Source of the DNA: Janthinobacterium lividum PAMC 25724
GTDB taxonomy: Bacteria; Pseudomonadota; Gammaproteobacteria; Burkholderiales; Burkholderiaceae_D
NCBI GenBank assembly: GCA_000242815.2
Contig: AHHB01000048.1
Location: 119,189-183,188, forward strand
Direction: 5' to 3'
DNA length: 64,000 nucleotides
The notes under the pieces were generated by a model. The model was not told the DNA's origin and did no database searches. It saw nothing but the letters and a program-made list of their open reading frames with translations. Shown one piece after another: positions 19,930 through 30,291 of the stretch (its first letter is position 1; each line of letters begins with the position of its first letter). Both the position numbers and the translations under genes were made by a program.

Positions 19930-20747
19930 CGGCCAGCTCCCGCTTGCAGTCCCAGGTCGTCGGCCAGCGACTTGCCAGGATAATGGAACGGTACGGGGCC
20001 ATCGGCATCGGCGTTGACGAACTGCTTGACGTAGGGATGCGTCGACACGGCCATCTCGGCCGGCGTGCCGTGCGCCACGATCTTGCCCGATGACAGAAAA
20101 TAGACGTAATCGGCGATGGCGAAACACTCCTTCACGTCGTGCGATACCAAAATAGACGTGGAACCCAGCGCATCGTTCAGATTGCGGATCAAATTGGCCG
20201 TGACGCCCATGGAAATCGGGTCCAGGCCGGCGAATGGTTCATCGTACATGATCAGCTCAGGGTCGAGCGCGATGGCGCGCGCCAGCGCAACGCGGCGGCC
20301 CATGCCGCCCGAAATCTCGGCCGGCTTCAATTGCGCCGCATTACGCAAACCCACGGCGTTCAGCTTCATCAGCACCAGGGTACGGATCAGCTCTTCATTC
20401 AAGTCCGTGTGTTCGCGCAGGGGAAACGCCACGTTCTCGAACGCCGTCAAGTCCGTAAACAGGGCGCCGTGCTGGAACAGCATGCCCATCTTGCGGCGCA
20501 ATTCATATAGTTGGTCAGTCTCGAGCGTATGCACGATCTGGCCGTCGACATTCACGGAGCCGCTACTGGGGCGCAATTGCCCGCCGATCAGGCGCAATAC
20601 GGTCGTCTTGCCACTGCCAGAGCCACCCATGACGGCCACAACTTTTCCACGTGGGAAATCCATTTGAAGGCCCGATAAAATCGAACGTTCTCCATAGGCA
20701 AAGTGTAAATCACGGATTTCAACAAGATTTGGCACGACGAAACTCAC
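19926..20747 (-). CDS. mlaF: Phospholipid ABC transporter ATP-binding protein MlaF
   Basis: 273 residues. Walker A is GGSGSGKTT, the signature is EISGGMGRR, Walker B LIMYDEPFAGLDP is followed by VSHDVKE with the switch histidine. The C-terminal extension contacts MlaB in known complexes. It is the first gene of mlaFEDACB; the 178 bases upstream, before the gltD terminator, should hold the operon promoter. Confidence 0.95.
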   Translation of the reverse strand: MSFVVPNLVEIRDLHFAYGERSILSGLQMDFPRGKVVAVMGGSGSGKTTVLRLIGGQLRPSSGSVNVDGQIVHTLETDQLYELRRKMGMLFQHGALFTDLTAFENVAFPLREHTDLNEELIRTLVLMKLNAVGLRNAAQLKPAEISGGMGRRVALARAIALDPELIMYDEPFAGLDPISMGVTANLIRNLNDALGSTSILVSHDVKECFAIADYVYFLSSGKIVAHGTPAEMAVSTHPYVKQFVNADADGPVPFHYPGKSLADDLGLQAGAGR

Positions 20748-20925
20748 TATTTTAATGGCGTATTGTAGTGCAGAAACGCCAACCTCTGCTGAGACACCCC
20801 TAGAGACAGCCGCGCGAAGGCGAAGAATACAACACTAATGAACTAAAAGTCAGCTATTGTAGTGGATATTTGACATCTGCATTGCGCCCCCACCCAAAGC
20901 CATTCAGGCGCGCGACTGGACACGT

Positions 20926-20963
20926 AAAAATAAGAAAAGCCACGTCGCAAGCCGCGCCGTGGC
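20926..20963 (-). terminator. Probable terminator of gltBD
   Basis: On the minus strand a GCCACG/CGTGGC stem (20958-20963 with 20939-20944) with a GC-rich loop is followed by TTTTCTTATTTTT. It starts about 30 bases after the gltD stop. Confidence 0.6.
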
Positions 20964-20993
20964 CCTGTCGAAAAAACAACAATTGCTGCTTGA

Positions 20994-22457
20994 TTAGCGC
21001 GGCAGCAAAGATGTCCCCATCAGGAACTCATCGACGGCGCGCGCACACTGGCGCCCCTCGCGGATCGCCCACACCACCAGCGACTGGCCACGGCGCATGT
21101 CGCCGGCAGTAAACACCTTGGCCACCGAGGTCTGGTAGCAAGCGGCACCGTCCGTGCTGGCCTTGACGTTGCCACGCGCATCCGTATCGACGCCGAACGC
21201 TTCCAGCACTTGTTGCACAGGGGAAACAAAACCCATGGCCAGGAAGACCAGGTCGGCCTTCATCTCGAATTCCGAGTCCGGCACTTCGCTCATTTTGCCG
21301 TCTTTCCACTCCACGCGGCAGGCGATCAGCTTTTCCAGCTTGCCGCCCTTGCCTTCGAAACGCTTGGTGGCCACGGCCCAGTCGCGCTCGCAGCCTTCCT
21401 CGTGCGAGGACGAGGTGCGCAGCTTGGTCGGCCAGTATGGCCAGACCAAGGGCTTGTTTTCCTGCTCCGGCGGCTGCGGCATCAGTTCAAATTGCGCCAC
21501 CGAGGCCGCGCCATGGCGGTTCGAGGTACCCACACAGTCAGACCCCGTGTCGCCGCCGCCGATCACCACCACGTGCTTGCCCGTCGCCTTGATCTGGTCC
21601 TTGAGCTTGTCGCCTGCATTCACCTTGTTTTGCAGCGGCAGGAAATCCATGGCGAAATGCACGCCTTTCAAATCGCGGCCCGGCACGGGCAAGTCGCGCG
21701 GCTGCTCGGCGCCACCAGCCATGATGACGGCGTCGAATTCTTTTTCCAGGTCTTCCGGGAAAATGGTTTCCTTGGCCCAGTTGTTGACATGGGCAGGGAA
21801 ATCCTTGCCCACGAGCACGCTGGTGCGGAACACCACGCCTTCGTCCTCCATCTGCTTCACGCGCTGGTCGATGTGCGACTTTGCCATCTTGAAGTCGGGG
21901 ATGCCATAGCGCAACAAACCACCGACCCGGTCGCTCTTTTCAAACACAGTAACGGCATGGCCGGCGCGCGCCAGCTGCTGCGCTGCCGCCAGGCCGGCAG
22001 GACCGGAACCGACGATGGCCACTTTCTTGCCGGTACTAAAACTCGCCGGCTGCGGCGTGACCCAGCCGTGCTCCCAGCCCATGTCGATGATTTTATGCTC
22101 GATGGACTTGATGCCGACCGGATCTTCATGAATACCCAAGGTACAGGCCGATTCGCACGGCGCCGGGCAGATGCGGCCCGTAAATTCCGGGAAGTTATTG
22201 GTCGAATGCAAGGTGTCGAGCGCTTCGCGGTAAGCGCCACGGTACACCAAGTCATTCCAGTCGGGGATAATGTTATTCACGGGACAACCCGTGGTGCAGA
22301 AGGGGATGCCGCAATCCATGCAGCGCGCACCCTGCACCGTGGCTTGCGCATCCGACAGGTGCAGCACGAATTCCTTGTAGTTCTTCAGGCGCGCGACAGG
22401 CTCCAGATAATGCTCGTCCTGGCGCTTGAATTCCATGAAGCCGGTAATTTTACCCAC
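20994..22457 (-). CDS. gltD: Glutamate synthase small subunit
   Basis: 487 residues from a GTG at 22457, chosen because AAAGGA lies six bases upstream and GltD starts with [12 protein letters not shown]. Cysteine clusters [14 protein letters not shown] and CPAPCESAC bind the 4Fe-4S clusters. FAD and NADPH sites are [19 protein letters not shown] and [15 protein letters not shown]. It passes electrons from NADPH to GltB. The gap to gltB is 79 bases. Confidence 0.96.
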   Translation of the reverse strand: MGKITGFMEFKRQDEHYLEPVARLKNYKEFVLHLSDAQATVQGARCMDCGIPFCTTGCPVNNIIPDWNDLVYRGAYREALDTLHSTNNFPEFTGRICPAPCESACTLGIHEDPVGIKSIEHKIIDMGWEHGWVTPQPASFSTGKKVAIVGSGPAGLAAAQQLARAGHAVTVFEKSDRVGGLLRYGIPDFKMAKSHIDQRVKQMEDEGVVFRTSVLVGKDFPAHVNNWAKETIFPEDLEKEFDAVIMAGGAEQPRDLPVPGRDLKGVHFAMDFLPLQNKVNAGDKLKDQIKATGKHVVVIGGGDTGSDCVGTSNRHGAASVAQFELMPQPPEQENKPLVWPYWPTKLRTSSSHEEGCERDWAVATKRFEGKGGKLEKLIACRVEWKDGKMSEVPDSEFEMKADLVFLAMGFVSPVQQVLEAFGVDTDARGNVKASTDGAACYQTSVAKVFTAGDMRRGQSLVVWAIREGRQCARAVDEFLMGTSLLPR

Positions 22458-22536
22458 GATAGTTCCTTTGTATTTGGCTGGCGGGGAGCGGCTGGGCCGC
22501 TCCCTGGTCATGCATTAGGCAATGAGCTTAGCTGGC

Positions 22537-25500
22537 TCAGGCGGCGACGGCTTGTACTTCCATGGCGGCATCGGCAGCCATCTCGATCAGCGCGCGCTTG
22601 TATTCGTTCGGGAAAACTTTCACGAACTTGCCGCGCGCCGCGGCCCAGTCGTCCAGCAAGACGCGGGCGCGCGTGCTGCCCGTGTGCTTGAAATGGCGCT
22701 CGATCAGGCGCTTGAGAATGACTTCGTCGGCTTCCGGCACGCCGTCGCGGTGCTGGGTATGCCAGGCATCGCGCTCGATATGCTGTTCCGCTGCGGGCAC
22801 GACCTTGTCCAGGCTGACCATGGCCGTGTTGCACTTGCTGGCAAAGTCACCGGCCGGATCGTATACATAGGCGATGCCGCCCGACATGCCGGCCGCGAAA
22901 TTGCGTCCCGTGCTGCCCAGCACCACCACCGTGCCACCCGTCATGTATTCGCAGCCATGGTCGCCCAGGCCCTCGACCACCGTGGTGGCGCCCGAGTTGC
23001 GCACGGCAAAGCGTTCTCCGGCAACGCCATTGAAAAAGGCTTCGCCGGCAATGGCGCCGTACAGCACCGTGTTGCCGATGATGATGTTGTCCACGGCCCA
23101 GCCACGGAATTCCGTATTCGGGCGCACGATGATGCGCCCGCCCGACAAGCCCTTGCCCACGTAATCGTTGCCCTCGCCCACCAGGTCAATCGTGATGCCA
23201 TGCGCCAGGAAGGCGCAGGCCGACTGGCCCGCCGTGCCTTGCAATTGAATGTGGATGGTGTCGTCCGGCAAACCGGCATGACCATATTTCTTTGCCACTT
23301 CGCCCGACAGCATGGTGCCCACCGTGCGGTTCAGGTTGCGCACGGGCGAAATGAAGGAGACACGCTCGCCCTTTTCCAGCGCCGCGCGCGCTTGCGCGAT
23401 CAACTTATGGTCGAGTGCTTTCTCCAGCGCATGGTCCTGGAATTCCACATGGCGGCACGCTTGCCCATCGGGTGTTTCCGGCTTGTAGAAAATGGCCGAG
23501 AAATCGAGCCCTTGCGCCTTCCAGTGCGAAATCGCCTTCGATTTGTCCAGCAAGTCCACGCGGCCGATCAATTCGTCGTACGTGCGTATGCCCAGCTGCG
23601 CCATCAATTGACGGGCTTCTTCGGCAACGAAGAAGAAGTAATTGACGACATATTCCGGTTTGCCGCTGAACTTGGCGCGCAGGATGGGGTCTTGCGTGGC
23701 TACGCCCACGGGGCAAGTATTCAAATGGCATTTGCGCATCATGATGCAACCTTCGACCACCAGCGGCGCCGTGGCGAAACCGATCTCGTCGGCGCCCAGC
23801 AAGGCGGCGATGACCACGTCGCGGCCCGTCTTCATCTGGCCATCGGCTTGCACACGGATACGGCTGCGCAAGCCATTCAAGACCAGCGTTTGTTGCGTTT
23901 CTGCCAGACCCAGCTCCCACGGCGTGCCCGCATGTTTCACGGACGACAGCGGCGAGGCGCCCGTGCCGCCATCGTGGCCGGCAACAACCACATGGTCGGC
24001 CTTGGCCTTGGTGACGCCGGCCGCTACCGTGCCGATGCCCACTTCCGACACCAGTTTCACGGAAATCGAGGCGCGCGGATTGGCATTCTTCAAGTCATGG
24101 ATCAGCTGCGCCAGATCTTCGATCGAGTAAATATCGTGGTGCGGCGGCGGCGAAATCAAGCCCACGCCCGGCACGGAGAAGCGCAAGCTGGCGATGTATT
24201 CCGACACTTTATGGCCCGGCAACTGGCCGCCTTCGCCCGGTTTCGCGCCCTGCGCCATCTTGATCTGGATCTGGTCGGCGGAATTGAGGTAAGCGGCCGT
24301 CACGCCGAAACGTCCCGACGCTACCTGCTTGATGCGCGAACGCATGGAATCGCCTTCCTGCAGAGGAATATCGACGACGATCTGCTCGGCGCCCACGATG
24401 GAAGCCATGGTATCGCCCTGGCGAATCGGGATGCCCTTCAATTCCTGCGTGTAGCGATTCGGATCTTCGCCGCCCTCGCCCGTGTTCGACTTGCCGCCGA
24501 TGCGGTTCATGGCGACGGCCAGGGTGGCGTGCGCTTCCGTGCTGATCGAGCCGAGCGACATGGCGCCGGTGGCGAAACGCTTGACGATTTCCTTGGCCGG
24601 CTCCACTTCATCGAGCGGTATCGCCTTGGTCGGGTCGAGCTTGAACTCGAACAAGCCACGCAGGGTCAGGTGGCGACGGCTCTGGTCGTTGATGATTTGC
24701 GCGTACTCTTTATAGCTGGAGAAATTGTTGCTGCGCGTGGAGTGCTGCAGTTTGGCAATCGCGTCCGGCGTCCACATATGCTCTTCGCCACGCACGCGGT
24801 ACGCATATTCGCCACCCGCGTCGAGCTTATCGGCCAGCACGGGATCGTTGCCGAAGGCCAGCGCGTGCAAGCGCAGCGCTTCTTCCGCCACTTCAAACAC
24901 GCCGATGCCTTCCACATTCGAGGCCGTGCCCTTGAAGTATTTGTCGACCAGCGACTTGTTCAAGCCGATGGCTTCGAAGATTTGCGCGCCGCAGTAGGAC
25001 ATGTACGTCGAAATACCCATCTTCGACATGACTTTCATCAAGCCTTTGCCGACCGCCTTGGTGTAGTTATAAATGGCCTTGTCGGCCGACAAATCGCCGG
25101 GCAAACCGTGCGCCATCTCGGCCAGGGTTTCCATCGCCAGGTAGGGATGAACGGCTTCCGCGCCGTACCCTGCGAGCAAGGCGAAGTGGTGCGTTTCGCG
25201 GGCCGAGCCCGTTTCCACGACGAGGCCGGTAGACGCGCGCAAGCCCTTGCTGACCAAGTGCTGGTGCACGGTGGAGGTGGCCAGCAGCGCAGGGATCGCC
25301 ACCTGGTCGGCGCACATCGCGCGGTCCGAGACGATCAGGATATTATGGCCCGATTTGACGGCATCGACGGCTTCCGCGCACAGCGAGGCCAAACAGGCTT
25401 CCACGCCTTCCTTGCCCCAGGCCAGCGGGTAGCAGATATCGAGTTCATACGACTTGAACTTGCCGCCCGTGTGGCCGCTGATATTGCGCAAACGCGCCAT

Positions 25501-27237
25501 GTCGTCAAAGCCCAGCACCGGCTGCGCCACTTCCAGACGCATCGGCGGGTTGACGTTGTTGGTATCTAGCAAGTTCGGTTTCGGGCCAATGAACGACACC
25601 AGCGACATCACCATCGCTTCGCGGATCGGGTCGATCGGCGGGTTCGTCACTTGCGCGAACAGTTGCTTGAAGTAGTTATACAGCGGCTTCAATTTGTTCG
25701 ACATGACGGCCAGCGGCGAGTCATTGCCCATCGAGCCCGTCGCTTCTTCGCCGGCCACCGCCATCGGTGCCATGAGGAATTTCAAGTCTTCCTGCGTGTA
25801 ACCGAACGCCTGCTGGCGGTCGAGCAACGATGGCTGGGCTTTTTCGCCCTGGGCGCGGTCCTGTTTCGCCTGTCCTTCGGCCATCTTGATCTCGTCGAGC
25901 TTGATGCGCACCGAGTTGATCCACGCTTTGTACGGCTTGGCGTTGGCGTAGGTGTTTTTCAGCTCCTGGTCATCGATGATGCGGCCCGCTTCCAGGTCGA
26001 TCAAGAACATCTTGCCAGGCTGCAAGCGCCATTTCTGGATGATTTTCGACTCGGGAATCGGTAGCACACCCGATTCCGACGCCATCACCACCAGATCATC
26101 ATCGGTGACGATGTAGCGCGCCGGGCGCAAGCCATTCCTGTCGAGCGTGCCGCCGATATGGCGGCCATCCGTAAACGCCATGGCGGCAGGGCCGTCCCAC
26201 GGTTCCATCATGGCCGCGTGGTATTCATAGAAAGCGCGGCGATTGTCATCCATCGTCGTGTGGTTTTCCCACGCTTCCGGAATCATCATCATCATCGCCT
26301 GGGCAATCGGGTAGCCGGCCATCAACAGCAATTCGAGCGCATTGTCGAAGCACGCCGTATCGGACTGGCCTTCATAGATCAGGGGGAACAATTTTTGCAA
26401 GTCATCGCCCAGCACGGCCGACTTCATCACGCCTTCGCGCGCGCGCATCCAGTTGAAGTTGCCTTTGACGGTGTTGATCTCGCCATTGTGCGCGATCAAA
26501 CGGTAAGGGTGGGCCAGCGGCCATTCAGGGAAAGTATTCGTCGAGAAACGCTGGTGCACCAGAGCCAGGGCCGAGATGCAGCGCGCATCCTGCAAGTCCT
26601 TGTAATACACGCCCACCTGATCGGCCAGCAGCAAGCCTTTATACACGATGGTGCGGGCCGACATCGATGGCACGAAGAATTCCTTGCCGTGCAACAGCTT
26701 CAAGGCCTGGATGGCGTGGCCCGACGATTTGCGGATCACATACAGTTTGCGCTCGAGCGCGTCGGTGACCATGATGTCCGGGCCGCGGCCGATGAAAATC
26801 TGGCGGATGACCGGCTCCTTGGCGCGCACGGTAGGCGACATCGGCATGTCCGTATCGATAGGCACGTTGCGCCAGCCCAGCACGACTTGGCCTTCGATGC
26901 GCACGGCACGTTCGATTTCCTGTTCGCAAGCGATGCGCGAGGCGTTTTCCTTGGGCAGGAAAACCATGCCCACACCGTATTCGCCAGGCGGCGGCAATTC
27001 CACGCCCTGCTTGGCCATTTCTTCGCGGTAGTACTGGTCGGGAATCTGGATCAGGATGCCGGCGCCATCGCCCATCAGCGCATCGGCGCCCACGGCGCCC
27101 CGGTGATCGAGGTTTTTCAGAATCAGCAAACCCTGTTCGACGATAGAGTGGGTCTTGTTGCCCTTGATATGGGCGACGAAACCGACGCCGCAGGCATCGT
27201 GTTCATTGGCTGGGTCGTACAGGCCTTGCGCTTTCAT
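22537..27237 (-). CDS. gltB: Glutamate synthase large subunit
   Basis: 1566 residues, the usual full length. The N-terminal class II glutaminase follows a 15-residue propeptide, with the nucleophile Cys16 in [10 protein letters not shown]. The central and FMN-binding synthase domains include [17 protein letters not shown] and [16 protein letters not shown]. The 3Fe-4S cysteines are in [15 protein letters not shown]. The C-terminal GXGXG beta-helix contains repeated G-x-G segments. It converts glutamine plus 2-oxoglutarate into two glutamates. No frame breaks are seen. Confidence 0.98.
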   Translation of the reverse strand: MKAQGLYDPANEHDACGVGFVAHIKGNKTHSIVEQGLLILKNLDHRGAVGADALMGDGAGILIQIPDQYYREEMAKQGVELPPPGEYGVGMVFLPKENASRIACEQEIERAVRIEGQVVLGWRNVPIDTDMPMSPTVRAKEPVIRQIFIGRGPDIMVTDALERKLYVIRKSSGHAIQALKLLHGKEFFVPSMSARTIVYKGLLLADQVGVYYKDLQDARCISALALVHQRFSTNTFPEWPLAHPYRLIAHNGEINTVKGNFNWMRAREGVMKSAVLGDDLQKLFPLIYEGQSDTACFDNALELLLMAGYPIAQAMMMMIPEAWENHTTMDDNRRAFYEYHAAMMEPWDGPAAMAFTDGRHIGGTLDRNGLRPARYIVTDDDLVVMASESGVLPIPESKIIQKWRLQPGKMFLIDLEAGRIIDDQELKNTYANAKPYKAWINSVRIKLDEIKMAEGQAKQDRAQGEKAQPSLLDRQQAFGYTQEDLKFLMAPMAVAGEEATGSMGNDSPLAVMSNKLKPLYNYFKQLFAQVTNPPIDPIREAMVMSLVSFIGPKPNLLDTNNVNPPMRLEVAQPVLGFDDMARLRNISGHTGGKFKSYELDICYPLAWGKEGVEACLASLCAEAVDAVKSGHNILIVSDRAMCADQVAIPALLATSTVHQHLVSKGLRASTGLVVETGSARETHHFALLAGYGAEAVHPYLAMETLAEMAHGLPGDLSADKAIYNYTKAVGKGLMKVMSKMGISTYMSYCGAQIFEAIGLNKSLVDKYFKGTASNVEGIGVFEVAEEALRLHALAFGNDPVLADKLDAGGEYAYRVRGEEHMWTPDAIAKLQHSTRSNNFSSYKEYAQIINDQSRRHLTLRGLFEFKLDPTKAIPLDEVEPAKEIVKRFATGAMSLGSISTEAHATLAVAMNRIGGKSNTGEGGEDPNRYTQELKGIPIRQGDTMASIVGAEQIVVDIPLQEGDSMRSRIKQVASGRFGVTAAYLNSADQIQIKMAQGAKPGEGGQLPGHKVSEYIASLRFSVPGVGLISPPPHHDIYSIEDLAQLIHDLKNANPRASISVKLVSEVGIGTVAAGVTKAKADHVVVAGHDGGTGASPLSSVKHAGTPWELGLAETQQTLVLNGLRSRIRVQADGQMKTGRDVVIAALLGADEIGFATAPLVVEGCIMMRKCHLNTCPVGVATQDPILRAKFSGKPEYVVNYFFFVAEEARQLMAQLGIRTYDELIGRVDLLDKSKAISHWKAQGLDFSAIFYKPETPDGQACRHVEFQDHALEKALDHKLIAQARAALEKGERVSFISPVRNLNRTVGTMLSGEVAKKYGHAGLPDDTIHIQLQGTAGQSACAFLAHGITIDLVGEGNDYVGKGLSGGRIIVRPNTEFRGWAVDNIIIGNTVLYGAIAGEAFFNGVAGERFAVRNSGATTVVEGLGDHGCEYMTGGTVVVLGSTGRNFAAGMSGGIAYVYDPAGDFASKCNTAMVSLDKVVPAAEQHIERDAWHTQHRDGVPEADEVILKRLIERHFKHTGSTRARVLLDDWAAARGKFVKVFPNEYKRALIEMAADAAMEVQAVAA

Positions 27238-27312
27238 GGGCTTCTCCGCTGCATATGACTATCGAAAAACTAGAGTAGTGCAACGCAACAAAAAACTCAA
27301 CCAGAATAATTA

Positions 27313-28247
27313 GGGTCGGAGTCGGATTAAATCCGATCAATTCTCATGAAAAATTTAATAGGGACATAGTAAAAGGAAGCGCATTGAAACATCGGCAAGC
27401 AACGATGTTTTCACTGCGCCTGCGTGTCAGCCGGCGTCCGCTGCGGCTGCGACTTTGCGGGGTCGGCCCCGCTTGGCAGGCAGCACTTGGCGCTGCATTT
27501 TTTGCTGCAGCGCCTGCTTGAAGGTCTCGGAACCCAAGGGCCAGCCCTTGAGTACGGCCTCTTCCAGTACCTTTACCTGGCTGCTGCCCAGGCCTTGCTC
27601 GACCAGGCGCAGATAGGCCGCCTCGCGCTCGAACGGCGTGTTGCCCAGCGCCCAATACAAGGCGTGGTCGGTGATCAGGGGATCGGGGCGCATCCCCGCA
27701 TGGTGGGCATAACTGGACCACGCATGGTCGCGCGCCTGACCCGCCAAGCCCGCTTGTACGGGCACGCATTCCAGATAACGGCAGCACGGGAGGAAGAAGT
27801 TGTCTGGATCGATGACCGAAGTTTTGTAGCGTCCCTGCCACAAGCCACCTTCGCGGCCGTATTTTTGATTGAAATAAGGCACGTAATAGCGTCCCAGCCA
27901 CTGCATCAGCTGTCCCAGACCTGTCGCATCGCTGGGGGTGGCCAGTAAATGTAATTGATCTGGCAATAAAACATAGGCATGGATGGCCACCTTGAACATT
28001 TTCGCGCCCGTTTTCAGCCAGGACAACAATTGTGCGTAGTCAGCCGCATCCAGGAACACGGGCTGGCGGTTGCTGCCGCGCTGGATCACGTAATGGGGCA
28101 ATGCTGGAATGATGAGGCGGGGTAAACGGGCCATGGCAGAGTCGCTAAATAGAGGCTAAGACCTTGATTTTACACACTGCGCAGCGCAAGACGCGACTCT
28201 GACCCTATTTTATTAAAAATGCGAGGAGAAGCGCTTGACTCTGCCCC
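27313..28247. repeat. Short inverted and direct motifs flanking the RAYT-like transposase gene
   Basis: GGGTCGGAGTC (27313-27323) lies on one side. GACTCTGACCC (28195-28205) lies on the other as its inverse with 10 of 11 matches, and a further variant GACTCTGCCCC follows at 28237-28247. These 'GGGTCRGAGTC' tags bracket the transposase gene and probably mark the unit it acts on, or an old insertion. The element ends are not otherwise clear. Confidence 0.5.
27427..28134 (-). CDS. REP-associated tyrosine transposase-like protein (Y1/RAYT family)
   Basis: 235 residues. The N-terminal MARLPRLIIPALPHYVIQRGSNRQPVFLDAADY, the WQGRYKTSVID segment and the CRYLECVPVQAGL/ WSSYAHHAG region are typical of the Y1 (HUH-type, IS200-like) transposases seen as single chromosomal genes. 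The expected HUH motif reads QLH (residues 60-62, LLPDQLHLL), so the first histidine is replaced by glutamine, which may impair catalysis. The C-terminus carries an AT-hook-like KRGRPRK. It lies between gltB and the two-component genes. Family-level assignment is fairly sure; activity is doubtful. Confidence 0.8.
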   Translation of the reverse strand: MARLPRLIIPALPHYVIQRGSNRQPVFLDAADYAQLLSWLKTGAKMFKVAIHAYVLLPDQLHLLATPSDATGLGQLMQWLGRYYVPYFNQKYGREGGLWQGRYKTSVIDPDNFFLPCCRYLECVPVQAGLAGQARDHAWSSYAHHAGMRPDPLITDHALYWALGNTPFEREAAYLRLVEQGLGSSQVKVLEEAVLKGWPLGSETFKQALQQKMQRQVLPAKRGRPRKVAAAADAG

Positions 28248-28289
28248 TTTTATTCGCCACTACGCTCGCGGGTGGCTGGCGTCCCGGTA

Positions 28290-28970
28290 TCAGGACAAAT
28301 TAAAGCTGGCCGACAGGCTGTAGCCCTCGCCATACGCGCTACGCAGCGGCAAGTCCTGGCCCAGGCCCGTCTTGGCCTTCTTGCGCAAGCGATACACGAG
28401 CATGTCGACGCGACGGCCCGCATCGGGGTCTTCGCCGCCCATGCCGGCCACGATGACATCGCGCGGCACGGGGCGGGTGTTGATGGTCAACAAGTGCAGG
28501 AAATTAAATTCCTTTTCCGTCAAGGCGATGACAGCGCCCATCAGCTCAAGTTGGCGCGCGCTCACTTTCAAGGTCCATTTGCCAGGTTCGGGCATAGGAT
28601 CTTGCGGACCGACGCGACGGTCGAGCGCCTCGATATGCGCGGCCAGCTCGGGAAATTTGATCGGTTTGGTCAGGTAATGGTCGGCGCCCAGGCGCAAGCC
28701 CAGGATACGGCTGTCGAAAGCGACACGCCCCGTCAGCACCAGCACGCCTATGTGCGGATACAACTGGCGCATGCGGGGAATCACGTTAAAGCCATCTTCG
28801 TCGGGCAAGCCCAGGTCCAGTACGACCACGCCAATATTGCCATGGCTCAACGCCGTCCACATCGCGCCAGCGGAGCTGGTGATATCGACTTCGTGTTCGA
28901 GCTCAACGAGAAACTCCGCCATGTCTTCTGCGTAGTCCAGATTGTCTTCGACGATCAGTATTTTCGTCAT
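28290..28970 (-). CDS. Response regulator, OmpR-type winged helix
   Basis: 226 residues. The receiver domain has the acidic pair ED at residues 8-9, the phospho-acceptor Asp in VVVLDLGLPDEDGF, Thr in VLVLTGR and Lys in YLTKPIKF. The C-terminal part (about 130-226) looks like a winged-helix DNA-binding domain (LTEKEFNFLHLL, VDMLVYRLRKKAK, LRSAYGEGYSL). It lies 138 bases downstream of the histidine kinase, so they form a pair. The stimulus is unknown. Confidence 0.9.
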   Translation of the reverse strand: MTKILIVEDNLDYAEDMAEFLVELEHEVDITSSAGAMWTALSHGNIGVVVLDLGLPDEDGFNVIPRMRQLYPHIGVLVLTGRVAFDSRILGLRLGADHYLTKPIKFPELAAHIEALDRRVGPQDPMPEPGKWTLKVSARQLELMGAVIALTEKEFNFLHLLTINTRPVPRDVIVAGMGGEDPDAGRRVDMLVYRLRKKAKTGLGQDLPLRSAYGEGYSLSASFNLS

Positions 28971-29108
28971 TGCTACGCCATTCTTCTGTTAGTGAGCTAC
29001 CGTGGAGGAACCATGCCATTCACTTTTTACAGCATGATGGACGGCACAATAGGTTTGCGTCAAGGAATTATCACGGTTGCCTTCAGAGGAAGCAAGGCTT
29101 TTCATTGT

Positions 29109-30242
29109 CTAGACAGGCAGCGGCAAGCAAATGCGGAAAATCGCCCCACCTTCGGGCAGATTATGCCCCTGCAAACTCCCGCCATGCACCTCCACAACGG
29201 CGCGCGCCATGTACAAGCCAAGGCCCGCGCCTGGGTGCGTCGCATAGATTCCACGGCTGCCTTTTTCAAACAATTGCGGCAGTTCTTCTTCCCGCAGGCC
29301 GGGCCCTGCATCGCTGACGCACAGCGCCACACCGCCCTCGGGCACGAGCTTGCCCGACAGCATGATGGCGCTGCCCGGCGCGCTGAACTTGACGGCATTA
29401 TCGAGCAGGATTTTCAGGCACAGGGCCATGCCGGGTACGTCGCAGCGCAGCTTGGCAGGCAAGTCCTCGTCGAGCTCCAGTTGCACGCAGTGGCTGGCCG
29501 GTACGGTGGCCGCTGCCTGCTGCAGCAAGGCCAGCGGCGCGATGCCGTCGGCGGCCCGCTCGCGGCCGATGGCCGCCATGCGCTCAGGCGACAAATACTC
29601 GTCTATCATGCCCAGCAAGCGGTCGACGGCTGCCTGGATTTTCACGTAGCGCTTGCGCGTGGCATCGTCGGCGTCTTTCGCGGTCGAGACGAGGCGCTGG
29701 ATAGCGCCGTCGATGGTGGCCAGCGGCGTGCGAAATTCATGCGACAGCATCGACGCGAAGCGCTTTTGCTCCCTTTCGCGCTCGGCTTCCTGCGCCTGGG
29801 CCGCGCTGACGTCGCGCAGCGAGCCCGCCAGCGTGACGCCGCGCCCCGTCGCCGCAGCGGCCGGCACGATGGTCGAGCTGATTTCCAGCGCCAGCGGATG
29901 CCCGTCGGCATGCGGCAGTTGCACTTCGCGCAGCAGGGTCAAGCGGCTAGTATCGCCCTCGCGCCAGCGCTGCAGCCGGGCCGGCATGTCTTGCGCCAGG
30001 CGCGCCGCGTGTTCGCGCAAGGTGGGCAAGTCGTACCCCGTCAGGGCTTGCGCGGCGGGGCTGATATAGATCAATTCAAGGGTGGCGGCATCGAGCAGGA
30101 AGACTGCGTCGCGGCCATGTTCAGCCAGCAGGCGGAACTGCGCTTCGCCCGCCCGCGCGCGCAGCAGGGCGCGACGCAACTGGACGAAACGCAGCGCCAT
30201 GAGGATGGCGCCGGCAAGCAGCAAGAGGAGAAAGGGCAGCAT
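29109..30242 (-). CDS. PAS-containing sensor histidine kinase
   Basis: 377 residues. One N-terminal membrane helix (LPFLLLLLAGAILMALRFV) is followed by a PAS domain (about 35-150, FRLLAEHGRDAVFLLD). The H-box is FASMLSHEFRTPLATIDGAI and the N-box LDNAVKFSAPGS. DAGPGLREEELPQLFEKG and AGLGLYMARAVVEVHGG complete the ATP-binding region. It probably phosphorylates the regulator encoded just downstream. There is no periplasmic sensor loop, so sensing is likely through the PAS domain. Confidence 0.92.
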   Translation of the reverse strand: MLPFLLLLLAGAILMALRFVQLRRALLRARAGEAQFRLLAEHGRDAVFLLDAATLELIYISPAAQALTGYDLPTLREHAARLAQDMPARLQRWREGDTSRLTLLREVQLPHADGHPLALEISSTIVPAAAATGRGVTLAGSLRDVSAAQAQEAEREREQKRFASMLSHEFRTPLATIDGAIQRLVSTAKDADDATRKRYVKIQAAVDRLLGMIDEYLSPERMAAIGRERAADGIAPLALLQQAAATVPASHCVQLELDEDLPAKLRCDVPGMALCLKILLDNAVKFSAPGSAIMLSGKLVPEGGVALCVSDAGPGLREEELPQLFEKGSRGIYATHPGAGLGLYMARAVVEVHGGSLQGHNLPEGGAIFRICLPLPV

Positions 30243-30291
30243 GCTTTATACCTGGCAAGAATGAATCGCCAAGTATACGCGTACGGCGCGC

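Noticed and set aside
22522..25569. 1015-codon plus-strand frame opposite gltB
   Set aside because: Antisense shadow of gltB; rich in His/Arg/Ala as such shadows are, no motif.
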